Shown here: one piece after another, positions 41,533 through 51,166 of the stretch
Numbering within the stretch: position 1 is the stretch's first letter
Layout of the letters: each line of letters begins with the position of its first letter
NCBI GenBank assembly: GCA_002840895.1
Contig: PHCZ01000005.1
Coordinates: 1-64,000, forward strand
Direction: 5' to 3'
Length of the DNA stretch: 64,000 nucleotides
Source: Bacteroidetes bacterium HGW-Bacteroidetes-8
GTDB lineage: Bacteria; Bacteroidota; Bacteroidia; Bacteroidales; UBA932
Notes under the pieces: generated by a model
What the model saw: the letters and a program-made list of their open reading frames with translations, nothing else
What the model was told of the DNA's origin: nothing
Database searches by the model: none
Program-made: the position numbers and the translations under genes

Positions 41533-43188
41533 ATGAGCAATATGTTTTGTTACCAGTGTCAGGAGACAGCTAAAAACAGCGGCTGTACAATTAAAGGTGT
41601 CTGCGGCAAAAGCGCAGATGTTGCAAATCTTCAGGATCTTTTGGTGTTTTTATGTAAAGGAATTTCACACTTCTCTGTCCGTCTGAGGGATATGGGTGTT
41701 GAGAGTGCAGAGGTTAACAAATTTGTTACCGACTCTCTATTTATGACTATAACAAATGCAAACTTTGATAGAGACAGGTTTGTAACCAGAGTGAATCAGG
41801 CAATAGATATGAGAGACTCTGTAAGGAATCTATTCATATCTAAAGGAGGTATAGTTGAGGAGATTACATTTGAAGGTGCCTACTGGAGCTCACGTGATAT
41901 CTCAGTTATGGAGCAGAAGGCTACCGAGGTAGGAGTTCTCTCAACCGAGAATGAAGATGTTCGCTCTCTGCGTGAACTCACAATTTATGGACTAAAAGGT
42001 ATGGCTGCATATGCAGAGCACGCTTTTAATCTGGGATTTGAGCAGGCAGATATATACTCTTTTATGCAAAAGGCGCTGGTAGATACAACAGACGACACAC
42101 TCTCTGCAGATCAACTTACAGCCCTTGTGCTTGAGACCGGTGCGCACGGTGTTAAGGTTATGGCACTTCTGGATAAAGCTAATACATCTGCATATGGAAA
42201 TCCCGAAATTACAAAAGTGAACATAGGTGTCCGTAATAACCCTGCAATTTTGATCTCCGGCCACGACCTTAAAGATATGGAGGAGCTGCTTAAGCAGACA
42301 GAGGGAACAGGTGTAGATGTTTATACTCACTCAGAGATGCTTCCTGCAAATTACTATCCTGCTTTTAAAAAATATAGCCAGTTTGTAGGTAACTATGGAA
42401 GTTCGTGGTGGAGGCAGACTCAGGATTTTGAGACCTTTAACGGCCCTGTTCTCTTTACTACCAACTGTATAGTTCCACCAAAAAGCAGTGCGACATATTC
42501 GGACAGAATATACACTACAGGTGCATCCGGATTCCCGGGATTCATCCATATTCAGGATCGTAAAGATGGAAAGACCAAAGACTTCTCTGCTATCATAGAG
42601 CACGCTAAGAGATGCGCTGCTCCAACTGAGATAGAGACCGGAGAGATAATCGGGGGCTTTGCTCACGCTCAGGTTTTTGCTCTTGCAGATAAAATTGTTG
42701 ATGCAGTTAAGAGTGGCGCTATCCGCAAATTTTTTGTGATGGCCGGATGTGACGGCCGTATGAAGGATAGAAATTATTACACAGAGTTTGCAGAGGCACT
42801 TCCTAAGGATACAGTGATACTCACTGCAGGTTGTGCCAAGTATCGTTACAATAAACTTCCACTTGGAGATATTGGAGGTATTCCACGAGTTCTGGACGCA
42901 GGACAGTGTAACGACTCATACTCACTAGCCGTAATAGCTCTTAAATTAAAGGAGATCTTCAATGCAAACGATATTAACGAGCTACCTATAGCTTACAATA
43001 TAGCCTGGTATGAGCAGAAGGCTGTTATTGTACTTCTTGCACTTCTCTCTCTCGGAGTTAAGAATATACACCTCGGCCCAACACTGCCTGCATTCCTCTC
43101 TCCAAATGTTGCAGAGGTTTTGGTAAAGAACTTTGGAATTGCCGGTATCAAGAGTGTGGATGAAGATATGAAGTTGTTCCTGGGTTAA
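41533..43188 (+). CDS. hcp: Hybrid cluster protein (hydroxylamine reductase / NO reductase)
   Basis: 551 residues, full class I length. The N-terminal cysteines follow CX2CX8CX5C ('[19 protein letters not shown]'), the [4Fe-4S] pattern of anaerobe enzymes. The hybrid-cluster ligands lie in '[16 protein letters not shown]', '[22 protein letters not shown]', '[24 protein letters not shown]', '[13 protein letters not shown]' and '[16 protein letters not shown]'. It reduces NO to N2O and hydroxylamine to ammonia, protecting against nitrosative stress. Regulation by the divergent Crp/Fnr protein through the 22-bp dyad is likely. No hcr reductase is adjacent, so electrons must come from another source. 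It ends in a hairpin terminator. Confidence 0.95.
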   Translation: MSNMFCYQCQETAKNSGCTIKGVCGKSADVANLQDLLVFLCKGISHFSVRLRDMGVESAEVNKFVTDSLFMTITNANFDRDRFVTRVNQAIDMRDSVRNLFISKGGIVEEITFEGAYWSSRDISVMEQKATEVGVLSTENEDVRSLRELTIYGLKGMAAYAEHAFNLGFEQADIYSFMQKALVDTTDDTLSADQLTALVLETGAHGVKVMALLDKANTSAYGNPEITKVNIGVRNNPAILISGHDLKDMEELLKQTEGTGVDVYTHSEMLPANYYPAFKKYSQFVGNYGSSWWRQTQDFETFNGPVLFTTNCIVPPKSSATYSDRIYTTGASGFPGFIHIQDRKDGKTKDFSAIIEHAKRCAAPTEIETGEIIGGFAHAQVFALADKIVDAVKSGAIRKFFVMAGCDGRMKDRNYYTEFAEALPKDTVILTAGCAKYRYNKLPLGDIGGIPRVLDAGQCNDSYSLAVIALKLKEIFNANDINELPIAYNIAWYEQKAVIVLLALLSLGVKNIHLGPTLPAFLSPNVAEVLVKNFGIAGIKSVDEDMKLFLG

Positions 43189-43239
43189 TATTTGATTTTG
43201 TAGATTCAAGACAACTTTAATGGGGTTACCCCCGACCGT

Positions 43240-43286
43240 CAGGACTTTCGGATATTCAAAAACCGGGAGTCCTGTTCTGTTTTTTG
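43240..43286 (+). terminator. Terminator of hcp
   Basis: CAGGACTTTCGG (43240-43251) pairs with CCGGGAGTCCTG (43263-43274) with two mismatches, followed after 4 nt by GTTTTTT. Confidence 0.7.
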
Positions 43287-43330
43287 TAATATATATGTAA
43301 CTGTTTGTTGCACATATAGACTCAATGCCC

Positions 43331-43338
43331 TATCTTTA
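43331..43338 (+). promoter_or_regulatory. Possible -7 element of the FISUMP lipoprotein gene
   Basis: TATCTTTA differs from TAnnTTTG at the last base only, 55 nt before the ATG at 43393. Confidence 0.3.
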
Positions 43339-43392
43339 CAGTGCAAATTCACTACTAACCCAAATAGTATTTAATAAATTATTCAAAATCTA

Positions 43393-44073
43393 ATGAAAAA
43401 CGATCTTAGTAAATTAATTTACAGCTTTTTAGTGCTAAGTTTTACTCTATTGTTAACCAGTAGTTGTGAAAAAAAATTAACTGATATTGACGGCAATATC
43501 TACAAAACTGTAAAAATCGGCGATCAGATTTGGATGGCAGAGAATTTAAGAGTTACAAGGTACAACAACGGTGACCCTATTGAGACAACAAATCCGGCAA
43601 ACATTGACATCTCTGACCTTGTTGAACCTAAATTCCAATGGGTATTCGGTGGCAAAGAGGAGCTGGCTGCTACCTACGGGAGGCTTTACACCTGGTATGC
43701 TGTTACCGATTCACGAAAAATCTGCCCTGAGGGTTGGCACGTCATTACAGATGCAGAGTGGGCAAAGCTCTACAACTATTTTGGGGGTAAAAGTGTTGCA
43801 GGAGGTAAACTTAAGGAGGCGGGAACAGTAGATTGGGCTCATCCGAATACAGACGCCAGCAACAGCAGTGGCTTTACTGCACGTCCCGGTGGAGGGAGAG
43901 GTTCTAACGGTGCCTTTGGTGGGATCAATTACTATGCTGCCTGGTGGGGAACTGTAGAGAAGGACTCTCTGGTTGCAGGTTACTGGCATCTATATTACAA
44001 TACCTCTGCGTTAAAGAGAACAGATTTTCATAAAAACTCCGGTTTTTCTGTTCGTTGTGTACGGGATTTGTAA
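43393..44073 (+). CDS. FISUMP-domain (Fibrobacter paralogous domain) lipoprotein
   Basis: 226-residue lipoprotein with signal 'FLVLSFTLLLTSSC' (lipobox near residue 25). The mature part is one Fib_succ_major / TIGR02145 domain: 'DIDGNIYKTVKIGDQIWMAENLRVTRYNNGDPI', 'YGRLYTWYAVTDSRKICPEGWHVITDAEWAKL', 'GTVDWAHPNTDASNSSGFTARPGGGRG', 'FSVRCVRDL'. The fold is C-type-lectin/formylglycine-enzyme-like. The function is unknown, and these proteins are usually on the cell surface of Bacteroidota and Fibrobacteres. It is a single gene between terminators. Confidence 0.88.
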   Translation: MKNDLSKLIYSFLVLSFTLLLTSSCEKKLTDIDGNIYKTVKIGDQIWMAENLRVTRYNNGDPIETTNPANIDISDLVEPKFQWVFGGKEELAATYGRLYTWYAVTDSRKICPEGWHVITDAEWAKLYNYFGGKSVAGGKLKEAGTVDWAHPNTDASNSSGFTARPGGGRGSNGAFGGINYYAAWWGTVEKDSLVAGYWHLYYNTSALKRTDFHKNSGFSVRCVRDL

Positions 44074-44102
44074 AAACTGCACAGATATTGGGTTGTTTTG
44101 AC

Positions 44103-44110
44103 TATTTTTG
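44103..44110 (+). promoter_or_regulatory. Putative -7 element of prfA-pyrF
   Basis: TATTTTTG. The expected start site (about 44116) lies after the TTG at 44108, so translation should begin at the ATG 44129. Confidence 0.5.
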
Positions 44111-44128
44111 CACTCAATTTATTTTTTT

Positions 44129-45214
44129 ATGAGTGATAATAGTTTATTGTCTAAACTTTCCGGGATGAAGGAGAAGTTTGAGTCGCTTTCACAGCAGATC
44201 TCAGACCCTTCCGTTATGTCGGATATGAAGAGATATATAGCTCTGAATAAGGAGTACAGAGAGATAGAGCCGGTGGTAGAAGCGGGTGAGAAGTACAAAC
44301 TGCTTATGGGCAACCTGGATTCTGCAAAGGAGATTCTTATGGTGGAGAGAGATGAGGAGATGAGGGAGATGGCAAAAGAGGAGATAGCTATGCTCGAGTC
44401 ACAGATACCGGTTCTGGAGGAGGAGATTAAGCTTCTTCTAATCCCTGCAGATCCACAGGATTCAAAGAATGCCATTCTTGAGATAAGAGCAGGTGCGGGT
44501 GGGGATGAGGCTTCAATTTTTGCAGGCGATCTTTTTCGGATGTACTCAAAATTTGCAGAGCGTAAAGGATGGAAATTTGAGGTAAATAGCCAGAGCGAAG
44601 GTACCTCCGGAGGGTTTAAGGAGGTTATCTGTAAGGTTTCGGGTAATGGCGTTTATGGTGTTCTTAAGTATGAGAGCGGTGTTCACAGGGTCCAAAGGGT
44701 GCCTCAGACTGAGACACAGGGAAGGGTGCACACATCTGCAGCCTCAATAGCGGTTTTACCAGAGGCGGATGAGTTCGATATTGAATTGAATATTAGTGAT
44801 GTGAGAAAAGATACTTTCTGTTCTTCGGGGCCGGGAGGACAATCTGTTAATACAACTTACTCTGCAATTCGCCTGACACACGCACCTACAGGTATTGTGG
44901 TTCAGTGTCAGGACGAAAAATCTCAGATTAAGAATTACGAAAAGGCACTTGCCGAGCTCCGTACACGTATTTACAATCTTGAGTACGATAAGTACCTGAG
45001 CGAAATATCTGCAAAAAGAAAGACAATGGTCTCTACCGGAGACAGATCTGCAAAGATCAGGACCTATAACTACCCTCAGTCAAGGGTCACCGACCACAGG
45101 ATTAACTACACAATGTACAACCTTCCTGTATTTATGGATGGGGCACTTCAAGAGGTTTTAGATCAACTGCAGGTAGCAGAGAACGCAGAGAGACTCAAGG
45201 ATAGCGGTCAGTAA
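44129..45214 (+). CDS. prfA: Peptide chain release factor 1
   Basis: 361 residues from the ATG at 44129 (MSDNSLLSKL), normal RF1 length. The start is chosen over an upstream TTG at 44108 because a TAnnTTTG element ends at 44110. It recognises UAA and UAG stop codons and triggers peptide release. The GGQ motif is seen in 'SSGPGGQSVNTTYSAIRLTHAPTGIVVQCQDEKSQ' near 235, with the RF1 PxT-type loop region 'RVQRVPQTETQGRVHTSAASIAVLPE' near 188-213. It is 8 nt upstream of pyrF and co-transcribed with it. Confidence 0.95.
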   Translation: MSDNSLLSKLSGMKEKFESLSQQISDPSVMSDMKRYIALNKEYREIEPVVEAGEKYKLLMGNLDSAKEILMVERDEEMREMAKEEIAMLESQIPVLEEEIKLLLIPADPQDSKNAILEIRAGAGGDEASIFAGDLFRMYSKFAERKGWKFEVNSQSEGTSGGFKEVICKVSGNGVYGVLKYESGVHRVQRVPQTETQGRVHTSAASIAVLPEADEFDIELNISDVRKDTFCSSGPGGQSVNTTYSAIRLTHAPTGIVVQCQDEKSQIKNYEKALAELRTRIYNLEYDKYLSEISAKRKTMVSTGDRSAKIRTYNYPQSRVTDHRINYTMYNLPVFMDGALQEVLDQLQVAENAERLKDSGQ

Positions 45215-45222
45215 TTATAATT

Positions 45223-46065
45223 ATGGATTATAATCAGCTGTATAACAATATTCTACGCAAAGGTAGTTTCCTTTGCACAGGCCTTGATTCCGATCCTGCG
45301 CTCTTTCCATCATTTATAGGTGAGAGGGAGCTTCCCATTTTTGAATTCAACAGAGCAATAATTGATGCCACTATAGATTATTCTGTGGCATATAAGCCAA
45401 ACCTGGCATTTTATGAGGCTGAGGGGGCAATAGGGTGGGAGCAGCTAAAGATGACTGTTGAGTACATTCGTAAAAGGGATTCATCTGTTTTTATAATTGC
45501 AGATGCGAAAAGAGGTGACATTGGCAATACTGCCAAAAAGTACGCCTCAGCATTTTTTGACAAACTGGACTTTGATGCAGTGACTCTTTCTCCATATATG
45601 GGCAGGGACTCTATTGATCCGTTTCTAAAACAGAGAGGAAAGTGGGCAATTGTTCTGGCCCTTACCTCAAATCCATCTGCAGATGATTTTGAAACACTAA
45701 ATGTTGGTGAAACTCCCCTTTATCGTAAGGTGATTGAGAGTGTAATGAATTGGGGATCAAAAGAAAACACAATGTTTGTTGTTGGGGCAACCAGGCCTGA
45801 AGAGCTTGCTCAGATAAGAGAGTATTGCCCAAACCACTTCCTGCTGGTTCCCGGCGTGGGAACTCAGGGGGGGACAGTTGCTCAGGTTGCAAAATATGGC
45901 ATGAATAGTAGTTGCGGGCTACTTATTAATGTCTCCAGAGCAATATCATTTGCCTGGATGGATGACAAAACGGGGAGATACTCCGGGGGAGTCAATTTCG
46001 ATAAAGTTGCAGGTGAGGCTGCAGCCTTAATTGCTAAAGAGATGAGAGGCTTTTTGGCTCTTTAG
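45223..46065 (+). CDS. pyrF: Orotidine 5'-phosphate decarboxylase (type 2)
   Basis: 280-residue TIM-barrel enzyme that converts OMP to UMP in pyrimidine synthesis. The start 'LCTGLDSDPALFPSF' and the catalytic 'FIIADAKRGDIGNTAKKYASAFF' (Lys/Asp pairs near 88-95) with 'DAVTLSPYMGRDSI' mark the longer subfamily 2 type. 'LLVPGVGTQGG' near 208 is the phosphate-binding loop. It overlaps the convergent psd gene by 32 nt at the 3' end, which is unusual but both frames are well conserved there. Confidence 0.94.
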   Translation: MDYNQLYNNILRKGSFLCTGLDSDPALFPSFIGERELPIFEFNRAIIDATIDYSVAYKPNLAFYEAEGAIGWEQLKMTVEYIRKRDSSVFIIADAKRGDIGNTAKKYASAFFDKLDFDAVTLSPYMGRDSIDPFLKQRGKWAIVLALTSNPSADDFETLNVGETPLYRKVIESVMNWGSKENTMFVVGATRPEELAQIREYCPNHFLLVPGVGTQGGTVAQVAKYGMNSSCGLLINVSRAISFAWMDDKTGRYSGGVNFDKVAGEAAALIAKEMRGFLAL

Positions 46066-46747
46066 TATCTTCCGGGTCTGTGGGAAGCTTTGCTATTATT
46101 GTATTACAACCTTTAACTTTCTGGCCTCTGGTTACCTGAACTCTTGAGTCCAAAGGAAGGAAAAGATCTACCCTGGAGCCAAATTTGATAAACCCTACCT
46201 GGTCTCCCTGAGCAACTTGGGAGCCTTCAACTGCATAACAGACAATCCTTCTGGCAAGTAGTCCTGCTATCTGGCGCATAAGTATTTTTGTTCCGTTTTT
46301 ATTGATAACAACGGTAGTTCTTTCGTTCTTCTCAGAGGATTTAGGATGCATAGCAACCAGATAGTCTCCGGGGTGATACTTGAAGTAATCTACAACCCCC
46401 TTAATGGGAAACCAGTTTATGTGAACGTTGAAGACAGACATAAAAATAGAGACCTGTATAGTTTCACATTTGAGATACTCATTTTCATATACCTCCCTAA
46501 CCTCCACTATTGTGCCATCTGCAGGTGCAAAAACTGAACTCTCATCATATTTTGGTAATCTAACGGGGAACCGAAAGAATCTTAACAGAAAGAAGAAAAG
46601 AACAGCTCCTGCTGCGGCCGCAATATAACTTGATATTGACAACCCTCCAAAGATAAAGAAAAGTGCAACTACAGCCGTCAATATTATGAAGCTGTTGAAG
46701 ATAATTTTATAGCCCTCTTTGTGTATACGCATATTGTGAAGTCTCAT
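46034..46747 (-). CDS. psd: Phosphatidylserine decarboxylase (short, PSD-A-like)
   Basis: 237-residue membrane-associated pyruvoyl enzyme that makes phosphatidylethanolamine. Two N-terminal TM segments (about 13-30, 33-52) precede 'LPKYDESSVFAPADGTIVEVREVYE', 'ETIQVSIFMSVFNVHINWFPIKGVVDYFKYHPGDYLVAMHPKSSEKNERTTV' and the self-cleavage region 'GFIKFGSRVDLFLP' (Gly-Ser near 196). Short types of about 220-240 residues are normal in Bacteroidota. It is the last gene of rsfS-ftsH-cdsA-psd, which links membrane lipid synthesis and protein quality control. Confidence 0.92.
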   Translation of the reverse strand: MRLHNMRIHKEGYKIIFNSFIILTAVVALFFIFGGLSISSYIAAAAGAVLFFFLLRFFRFPVRLPKYDESSVFAPADGTIVEVREVYENEYLKCETIQVSIFMSVFNVHINWFPIKGVVDYFKYHPGDYLVAMHPKSSEKNERTTVVINKNGTKILMRQIAGLLARRIVCYAVEGSQVAQGDQVGFIKFGSRVDLFLPLDSRVQVTRGQKVKGCNTIIAKLPTDPEDTKEPKSLSSL

Positions 46748-46763
46748 TTTTTTAAATCGGCTG

Positions 46764-47612
46764 CTAAATTAGTCCAAATAATTGAATATATGCAATTGCA
46801 ACCGGAAAAGCTATCAATGCTCCGTCAAAACGGTCAAGAAGACCACCGTGCCCGGGCATTATTGTGCCCGAATCCTTGACGCCGAAATTGCGTTTTAATA
46901 GTGACTCTACTAAGTCTCCAAAAACCCCGAAAATGAATATTAACAGAGATATAGCAATTGTATGAGCTGTTGGAAAAGAGATGAGCCCACAGATTTGTAA
47001 TATAACAGCTGTAATAAGTGTAGAGAGCATACCACCAAAGAATCCCTCCCACGATTTTTTTGGAGAGATTGCGGGGTAGAGCTTGTGTCCCCTCTTCTGG
47101 CCAAATGCCATCCCAAATACATATGCGCCAACATCTGCACTCCATAACATTATAAACATAGAGAGAAGCAGCTTTGGGGTGTATCCACCTGTTGAGTCAA
47201 ACAGTATAGTGTTTGTCAGTGAAAATGGGAGTGCAATATAGACAATAGCCACTATTAGAAAACTGCTGTTGATATACCCCTCTTTGCGAACTTCACCCTT
47301 TTCGTTTTTCTCGTATAGCGCAGATATAAAAATGGATGAAAGAGGAAAAACCATAATCCATAATAGATTAGGATTTGCTCCCAACGCGTAAACTATGTAA
47401 AAAAGCGTATATAATACCAATCCGGAGATTATGGATATGATGGTTCCAATCTTATACTGCTTGCCGAGAGAGATGTTCAGGTACTCTTTCATCATTACTA
47501 AAGTGGACACCATCATCACTAAGGCAAAAATGACAGGACTCAAAAGCAGAGAGCCTGTCATTATTACCAGAAAAAGTGCCCCGCTCAGGGACCTTATGAC
47601 TGTATTATTCAT
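46764..47612 (-). CDS. cdsA: Phosphatidate cytidylyltransferase
   Basis: 282-residue integral membrane enzyme that makes CDP-diacylglycerol from phosphatidate and CTP. About eight TM segments are visible, and the C-terminal signature 'LVESLLKRNFGVKDSGTIMPGHGGLLDRFDG' (S/T-x-x-K-R-x4-K-D...PGHGG) near 238-268 is complete. It overlaps the ftsH 3' end by 8 nt and precedes psd by 16 nt, so the two steps from phosphatidate towards PE are co-expressed. Confidence 0.94.
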   Translation of the reverse strand: MNNTVIRSLSGALFLVIMTGSLLLSPVIFALVMMVSTLVMMKEYLNISLGKQYKIGTIISIISGLVLYTLFYIVYALGANPNLLWIMVFPLSSIFISALYEKNEKGEVRKEGYINSSFLIVAIVYIALPFSLTNTILFDSTGGYTPKLLLSMFIMLWSADVGAYVFGMAFGQKRGHKLYPAISPKKSWEGFFGGMLSTLITAVILQICGLISFPTAHTIAISLLIFIFGVFGDLVESLLKRNFGVKDSGTIMPGHGGLLDRFDGALIAFPVAIAYIQLFGLI

Positions 47613-49647
47613 TGGTCTTAGTTACTTCTTGCTCTTTTACTTCTTGCTCTTTTATTTCGTGCTCTTTTTCCTCCTCCTGCTCATTCTCAATTATCTGCTC
47701 ACTGGCGGTTGGAGGCTGGCTTCCCTCTCTTTTGCCGAAGATCTTCTCAAGATCTTCCGAGAAGATTACCTCTTTTTCCAAAAGAAGCTCTGCAAGTTTT
47801 GTGAATCCCTCCATATGCTCTGTGAGGATTCTTTTCGCAGTCACATAAGACTCATCTACAAGCCTTTTAGCTTCATTGTCGATAAGTTCTGCTGTCTTCT
47901 CACTATATGGTTTACCAAAATTGAACCCGGAAGACTCAGTAGAGTCGTAGAATGATATGTTACCAACAGATGGACTCATACCAAGATATGATACCATAGC
48001 ATAGGCCTGTTTGGTTATCTTCTCAAGATCGCTCAGTGCTCCTGTTGAAATTTTACCGTTGATAAGCTCCTCTGCAGCTCTTCCACCAAGTGTTGCGGCC
48101 ATCTCGTCCATCAGCTGCTCTGTGGTTGTTATCTGACGCTCTTCCGGAAGGTACCAGGCAGCACCAAGGGCACGTCCTCTTGGAATAATTGTAACTTTCA
48201 AGAGTGGGTTTGCGTGAGGAAGAATCCAACTTACCGTAGCGTGACCCGCCTCGTGATAGGCAATGGTCTTTTTTTCACCCGGTGAGATAATCTTACTTCT
48301 CTTCTCAAGTCCGCCAATAATACGGTCAACAGCATCCAGAAAGTCCTGCTTTTCGATAACCTCTTTATTGTTTCTTGCTGCTATAAGGGCTGCTTCGTTA
48401 CATACATTTGCGATATCGGCACCCGAAAATCCCGGGGTCTGTTTTGCAAGAAATTCGATATCAAATCCCTCAATTAATTTGAGAGGCCTAAGGTGGACTT
48501 TAAATATATCTATCCTCTCCCTTAGCTCCGGAAGGTCAACGTGAATCTGCCTGTCAAAGCGACCTGCTCTCATAAGCGCTTTATCAAGGATATCTGCCCT
48601 GTTTGTAGCAGCCAATATAATTACTCCGGAGTTTGAACCGAATCCGTCCATCTCTGTAAGAAGTTGGTTAAGAGTGTTTTCTCTCTCATCGTTGGATGAG
48701 AACCCGGCATTCTTACTTCTGGCACGCCCTACGGCATCTATCTCATCAATAAATACGATACAAGGAGCCTTCTCTTTTGCCTGGCGGAAGAGGTCTCTAA
48801 CCCTGGATGCACCTACTCCCACAAACATCTCTACGAAATCAGATCCCGAAATTGAGAAGAAAGGTACATTAGCCTCTCCGGCTACAGCCTTCGCAAGCAG
48901 TGTTTTTCCGGTTCCTGGAGGGCCCACAAGAAGCGCACCTTTTGGTATTTTACCTCCTAAACTGGTATATTTCTTAGGGTTTTTCAAGAAGTCTACAATC
49001 TCCATAACCTCTACTTTTGCCTCCTCTAAACCAGCTACATCCTTGAATGTGATTTTGGTATTATTCTCTTTGTCAAAAAGCTTTGCCTGTGACTTCCCAA
49101 CCGAGAAGATTCCTCCTGAGCCTTGTCCTCCGCCTCCCATTGTTTTGTTCATTCTCCTGAACATAAAGACCCAAAGTGCAATTAGCAGTATAGGGAATAA
49201 AAGCCACTCCAGAGCTCTGCTTAGATAGTTGGTTCTCTCCTCTGTCTCAATAGAGAACCTATTCTCCGGTGGGAGTTGCTCTCTCACTATCTCAAACTGC
49301 TCTTCCGGATTAAAATTGGTAGAGACCAGAAAGAAGAAGTGAGGGCCAAACTTTGGCTCTTTCCCTCCAAACATCTCTTTATACTTAAACAGGGAGTCTT
49401 TTTTTATAAAGACCTCTGCCCTGTTTTGATTAGATACATAAATAATTTTGTCTACATCACCTGTAGCGACCATCTGCTCTTTAACCTTTAGCCACTCAGA
49501 TTTTATGGGGTCCTGCTTGTCGTAAGAGGTCCACATATAGGCTATGGCTCCCAATAATATTATATAGATCCATATAATATTAAACTTTGGCGGCCATATT
49601 TTATTTATCGGTTTGTCCTGTTTTTTATTTTCGTTAGGGTTTTCCAT
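47605..49647 (-). CDS. ftsH: ATP-dependent zinc metalloprotease FtsH
   Basis: 680-residue membrane AAA+ protease. TM1 is near 27-42, with a periplasmic FtsH_ext region to about 140 and TM2 near 146-165. The AAA module has Walker A 'GPPGTGKT' near 241, Walker B '[20 protein letters not shown]' and the second region of homology '[25 protein letters not shown]'. The protease has zinc motif 'HEAGH' near 465 and a distal Asp region. The C-terminal about 40 residues are Glu/Gln/Lys-rich and repetitive ([20 protein letters not shown]). It degrades misfolded membrane proteins and regulatory targets. It sits between rsfS and cdsA. Confidence 0.96.
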   Translation of the reverse strand: MENPNENKKQDKPINKIWPPKFNIIWIYIILLGAIAYMWTSYDKQDPIKSEWLKVKEQMVATGDVDKIIYVSNQNRAEVFIKKDSLFKYKEMFGGKEPKFGPHFFFLVSTNFNPEEQFEIVREQLPPENRFSIETEERTNYLSRALEWLLFPILLIALWVFMFRRMNKTMGGGGQGSGGIFSVGKSQAKLFDKENNTKITFKDVAGLEEAKVEVMEIVDFLKNPKKYTSLGGKIPKGALLVGPPGTGKTLLAKAVAGEANVPFFSISGSDFVEMFVGVGASRVRDLFRQAKEKAPCIVFIDEIDAVGRARSKNAGFSSNDERENTLNQLLTEMDGFGSNSGVIILAATNRADILDKALMRAGRFDRQIHVDLPELRERIDIFKVHLRPLKLIEGFDIEFLAKQTPGFSGADIANVCNEAALIAARNNKEVIEKQDFLDAVDRIIGGLEKRSKIISPGEKKTIAYHEAGHATVSWILPHANPLLKVTIIPRGRALGAAWYLPEERQITTTEQLMDEMAATLGGRAAEELINGKISTGALSDLEKITKQAYAMVSYLGMSPSVGNISFYDSTESSGFNFGKPYSEKTAELIDNEAKRLVDESYVTAKRILTEHMEGFTKLAELLLEKEVIFSEDLEKIFGKREGSQPPTASEQIIENEQEEEKEHEIKEQEVKEQEVTKTNE

Positions 49648-49655
49648 CTAATAAA

Positions 49656-50312
49656 TTATTCTTGATAAATTGTTTTTTCGGCATCTGCCCACAAATCTTC
49701 GATTCTGTAAAACTGTCTGTACTCTGTCTGGAAAACGTGTACAACAATATTTGCATAATCCAAAATTATCCAGAATGCGTTCTCTTTCCCCTGCATTCTA
49801 AGAACTTTTCTCTTGCACTTCTTAATCATCATCTCCTCAATATTGTCGGCAATAGCCATAACCTGAGGTCTGGAGTCTGCATTACAAATCACAAAGTAAT
49901 CGCAAATTGCTGTACCAATAGCACTTAAGTTCAAAGAGCAGACATAACTTCCCTTTTTGTCAAGAATTGCATCTGCTATGCACTTTAGCTCTATTTGGTC
50001 TATCTCTTTTACAACAGCTTGTTTTACAACAATTTGATTTGAATCAGGGGTTTTAACCGCAGATTTTTTAGAAACTTCCTTTTTAAGCGGAGCCTCTTTT
50101 GTAACAGTTTTTTTTAGTGCAGGCTTTTTAACTGCGACTTTTTTTTCTACTGTCTCTGCAGATACCTCTTTCTTGGCAGCAGGTTTTTTGATAGCTGTTT
50201 TTTTTGCTGCGACCTTTTTTACAGTTTTGGTAGTTTTATCGATAGAGATTTCACTGGAAACCACTTTTTTCGTTTTAGCCTCTTTTGAGGTACTCTCTTT
50301 TTTTAACGGCAC
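49656..50312 (-). CDS. rsfS: Ribosome silencing factor RsfS with Lys-rich N-terminal tail
   Basis: 218 residues starting at GTG 50312. The first in-frame ATG falls inside the RsfS fold (residue about 153), so the GTG start is required, and a full promoter (50342-50374) sits 25-30 nt upstream. The C-terminal half (about 107-215; 'IADAILDKKGSYVCSLNLSAIGTAICDYFVICNADSRPQV', 'GKENAFWIILDYANIVVHVFQTEYRQFYRIEDLW') is a normal RsfS, which binds uL14 and blocks 50S-30S joining. Residues 1-105 are a basic low-complexity tail with KKPAAKK and KKPALKK blocks, like histone H1 or Lys-rich RNA-binding tails. It is first in the rsfS-ftsH-cdsA-psd operon. Confidence 0.9.
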   Translation of the reverse strand: MPLKKESTSKEAKTKKVVSSEISIDKTTKTVKKVAAKKTAIKKPAAKKEVSAETVEKKVAVKKPALKKTVTKEAPLKKEVSKKSAVKTPDSNQIVVKQAVVKEIDQIELKCIADAILDKKGSYVCSLNLSAIGTAICDYFVICNADSRPQVMAIADNIEEMMIKKCKRKVLRMQGKENAFWIILDYANIVVHVFQTEYRQFYRIEDLWADAEKTIYQE

Positions 50313-50341
50313 AATAGTTGTCTTTTTTAGTAGATTATCGA

Positions 50342-50374
50342 CAAATTTACTGCAATTTTGCGACCAATAACAAA
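50342..50374 (-). promoter_or_regulatory. Sigma-ABfr-type promoter of rsfS-ftsH-cdsA-psd
   Basis: Minus-strand TTTG (50374-50371), a 21-nt spacer and TAAATTTG (50349-50342): full consensus. It supports the GTG start of rsfS at 50312. Confidence 0.65.
50353..50360 (+). promoter_or_regulatory. Possible -7 element of birA
   Basis: CAATTTTG differs from TAnnTTTG by one base and lies 23 nt before the birA ATG. It overlaps the divergent rsfS promoter. Confidence 0.3.
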
Positions 50375-50383
50375 ATAATTAGT

Positions 50384-51130
50384 ATGGCAAATATGATTAA
50401 TTGGTTTGAGACTATTGATTCTACTAACAGTGAGGCTATTAGGCGATTTATCCAATGTGACGATTTTACAGTTTTTGCAGCGAAATTTCAAACCGGTGGC
50501 AGAGGTCAAAAGGGGAGTAAATGGGAGAGTGCACCGGGTGAAAATCTCACTTTTTCAATAATATTAAAACCAAAAAACATTAAAGCTCAAGACCAATTTA
50601 TTATTGCACAAGTTGTTACTGTAGGATTAAAGCGATATCTAAAGGAGAGGGGGGTAGAGAGTACAATTAAATGGCCGAACGATATTTATGTAGGAGAGAA
50701 GAAAGTATGTGGGATTCTTATAGAAAATTTCGTTTCAGGCGACACTTTGTCAGGTTCTATAGTAGGGATCGGACTAAATGTAAACCAGACTCTATTTAAG
50801 TCGGATGCTCCAAACCCTGTTTCTATGTCTATGATAACTTCAGAGGTGTTCGACATAAAAAAGGAGCTGGAGTTTTTGAGTAATGTTATTAAAGAGTTAT
50901 ATGAATCTGCAGATTCGTCACCATCTCTCTCTTTCTTAAAAAAACTGGAGATGGAGTATCTGGGCTCTCTATATCGCAGAGAGGGATTTCACCTCTATCA
51001 AGAGATGCCCGAAGGTGAGGTGTTCAAGGCCAGAATCTCAGGTATAGATTCCAGTGCCTGCCTAATTCTGGAGAGAGAGGATGGGGGTGTGAAAAGGTAC
51101 TCCTTTAAGGAGATTAAGTACATTATTTGA
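50384..51130 (+). CDS. birA: Biotin-[acetyl-CoA-carboxylase] ligase
   Basis: 248 residues from the ATG at 50384 (MANMINWFETIDSTN); the frame extends upstream through a TTG at 50318 without conservation. It activates biotin to biotinyl-AMP and attaches it to carboxylase BCCP domains. Motifs: 'DSTNSEAIR', the biotin loop 'GGRGQKGSKWESAPGENLTFSI' and 'VESTIKWPNDIYVGEKKVCGILIE'. No N-terminal helix-turn-helix is present, so it is a class I ligase without repressor function. A short C-terminal SH3-like domain (about 200-248) is present. Transcribed alone, divergent from rsfS and convergent with rpe. Confidence 0.92.
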   Translation: MANMINWFETIDSTNSEAIRRFIQCDDFTVFAAKFQTGGRGQKGSKWESAPGENLTFSIILKPKNIKAQDQFIIAQVVTVGLKRYLKERGVESTIKWPNDIYVGEKKVCGILIENFVSGDTLSGSIVGIGLNVNQTLFKSDAPNPVSMSMITSEVFDIKKELEFLSNVIKELYESADSSPSLSFLKKLEMEYLGSLYRREGFHLYQEMPEGEVFKARISGIDSSACLILEREDGGVKRYSFKEIKYII

Positions 51131-51166
51131 TTTTAGGTAGACCTGACGGTTTAAACGTAGGGCTGC

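Noticed and set aside
46034-46065. 32-nt overlap of pyrF and psd as a sign of frameshift or mis-assembly
   Set aside because: Both frames are intact and of normal length, and the overlap is tail-to-tail, which is tolerated in compact genomes.
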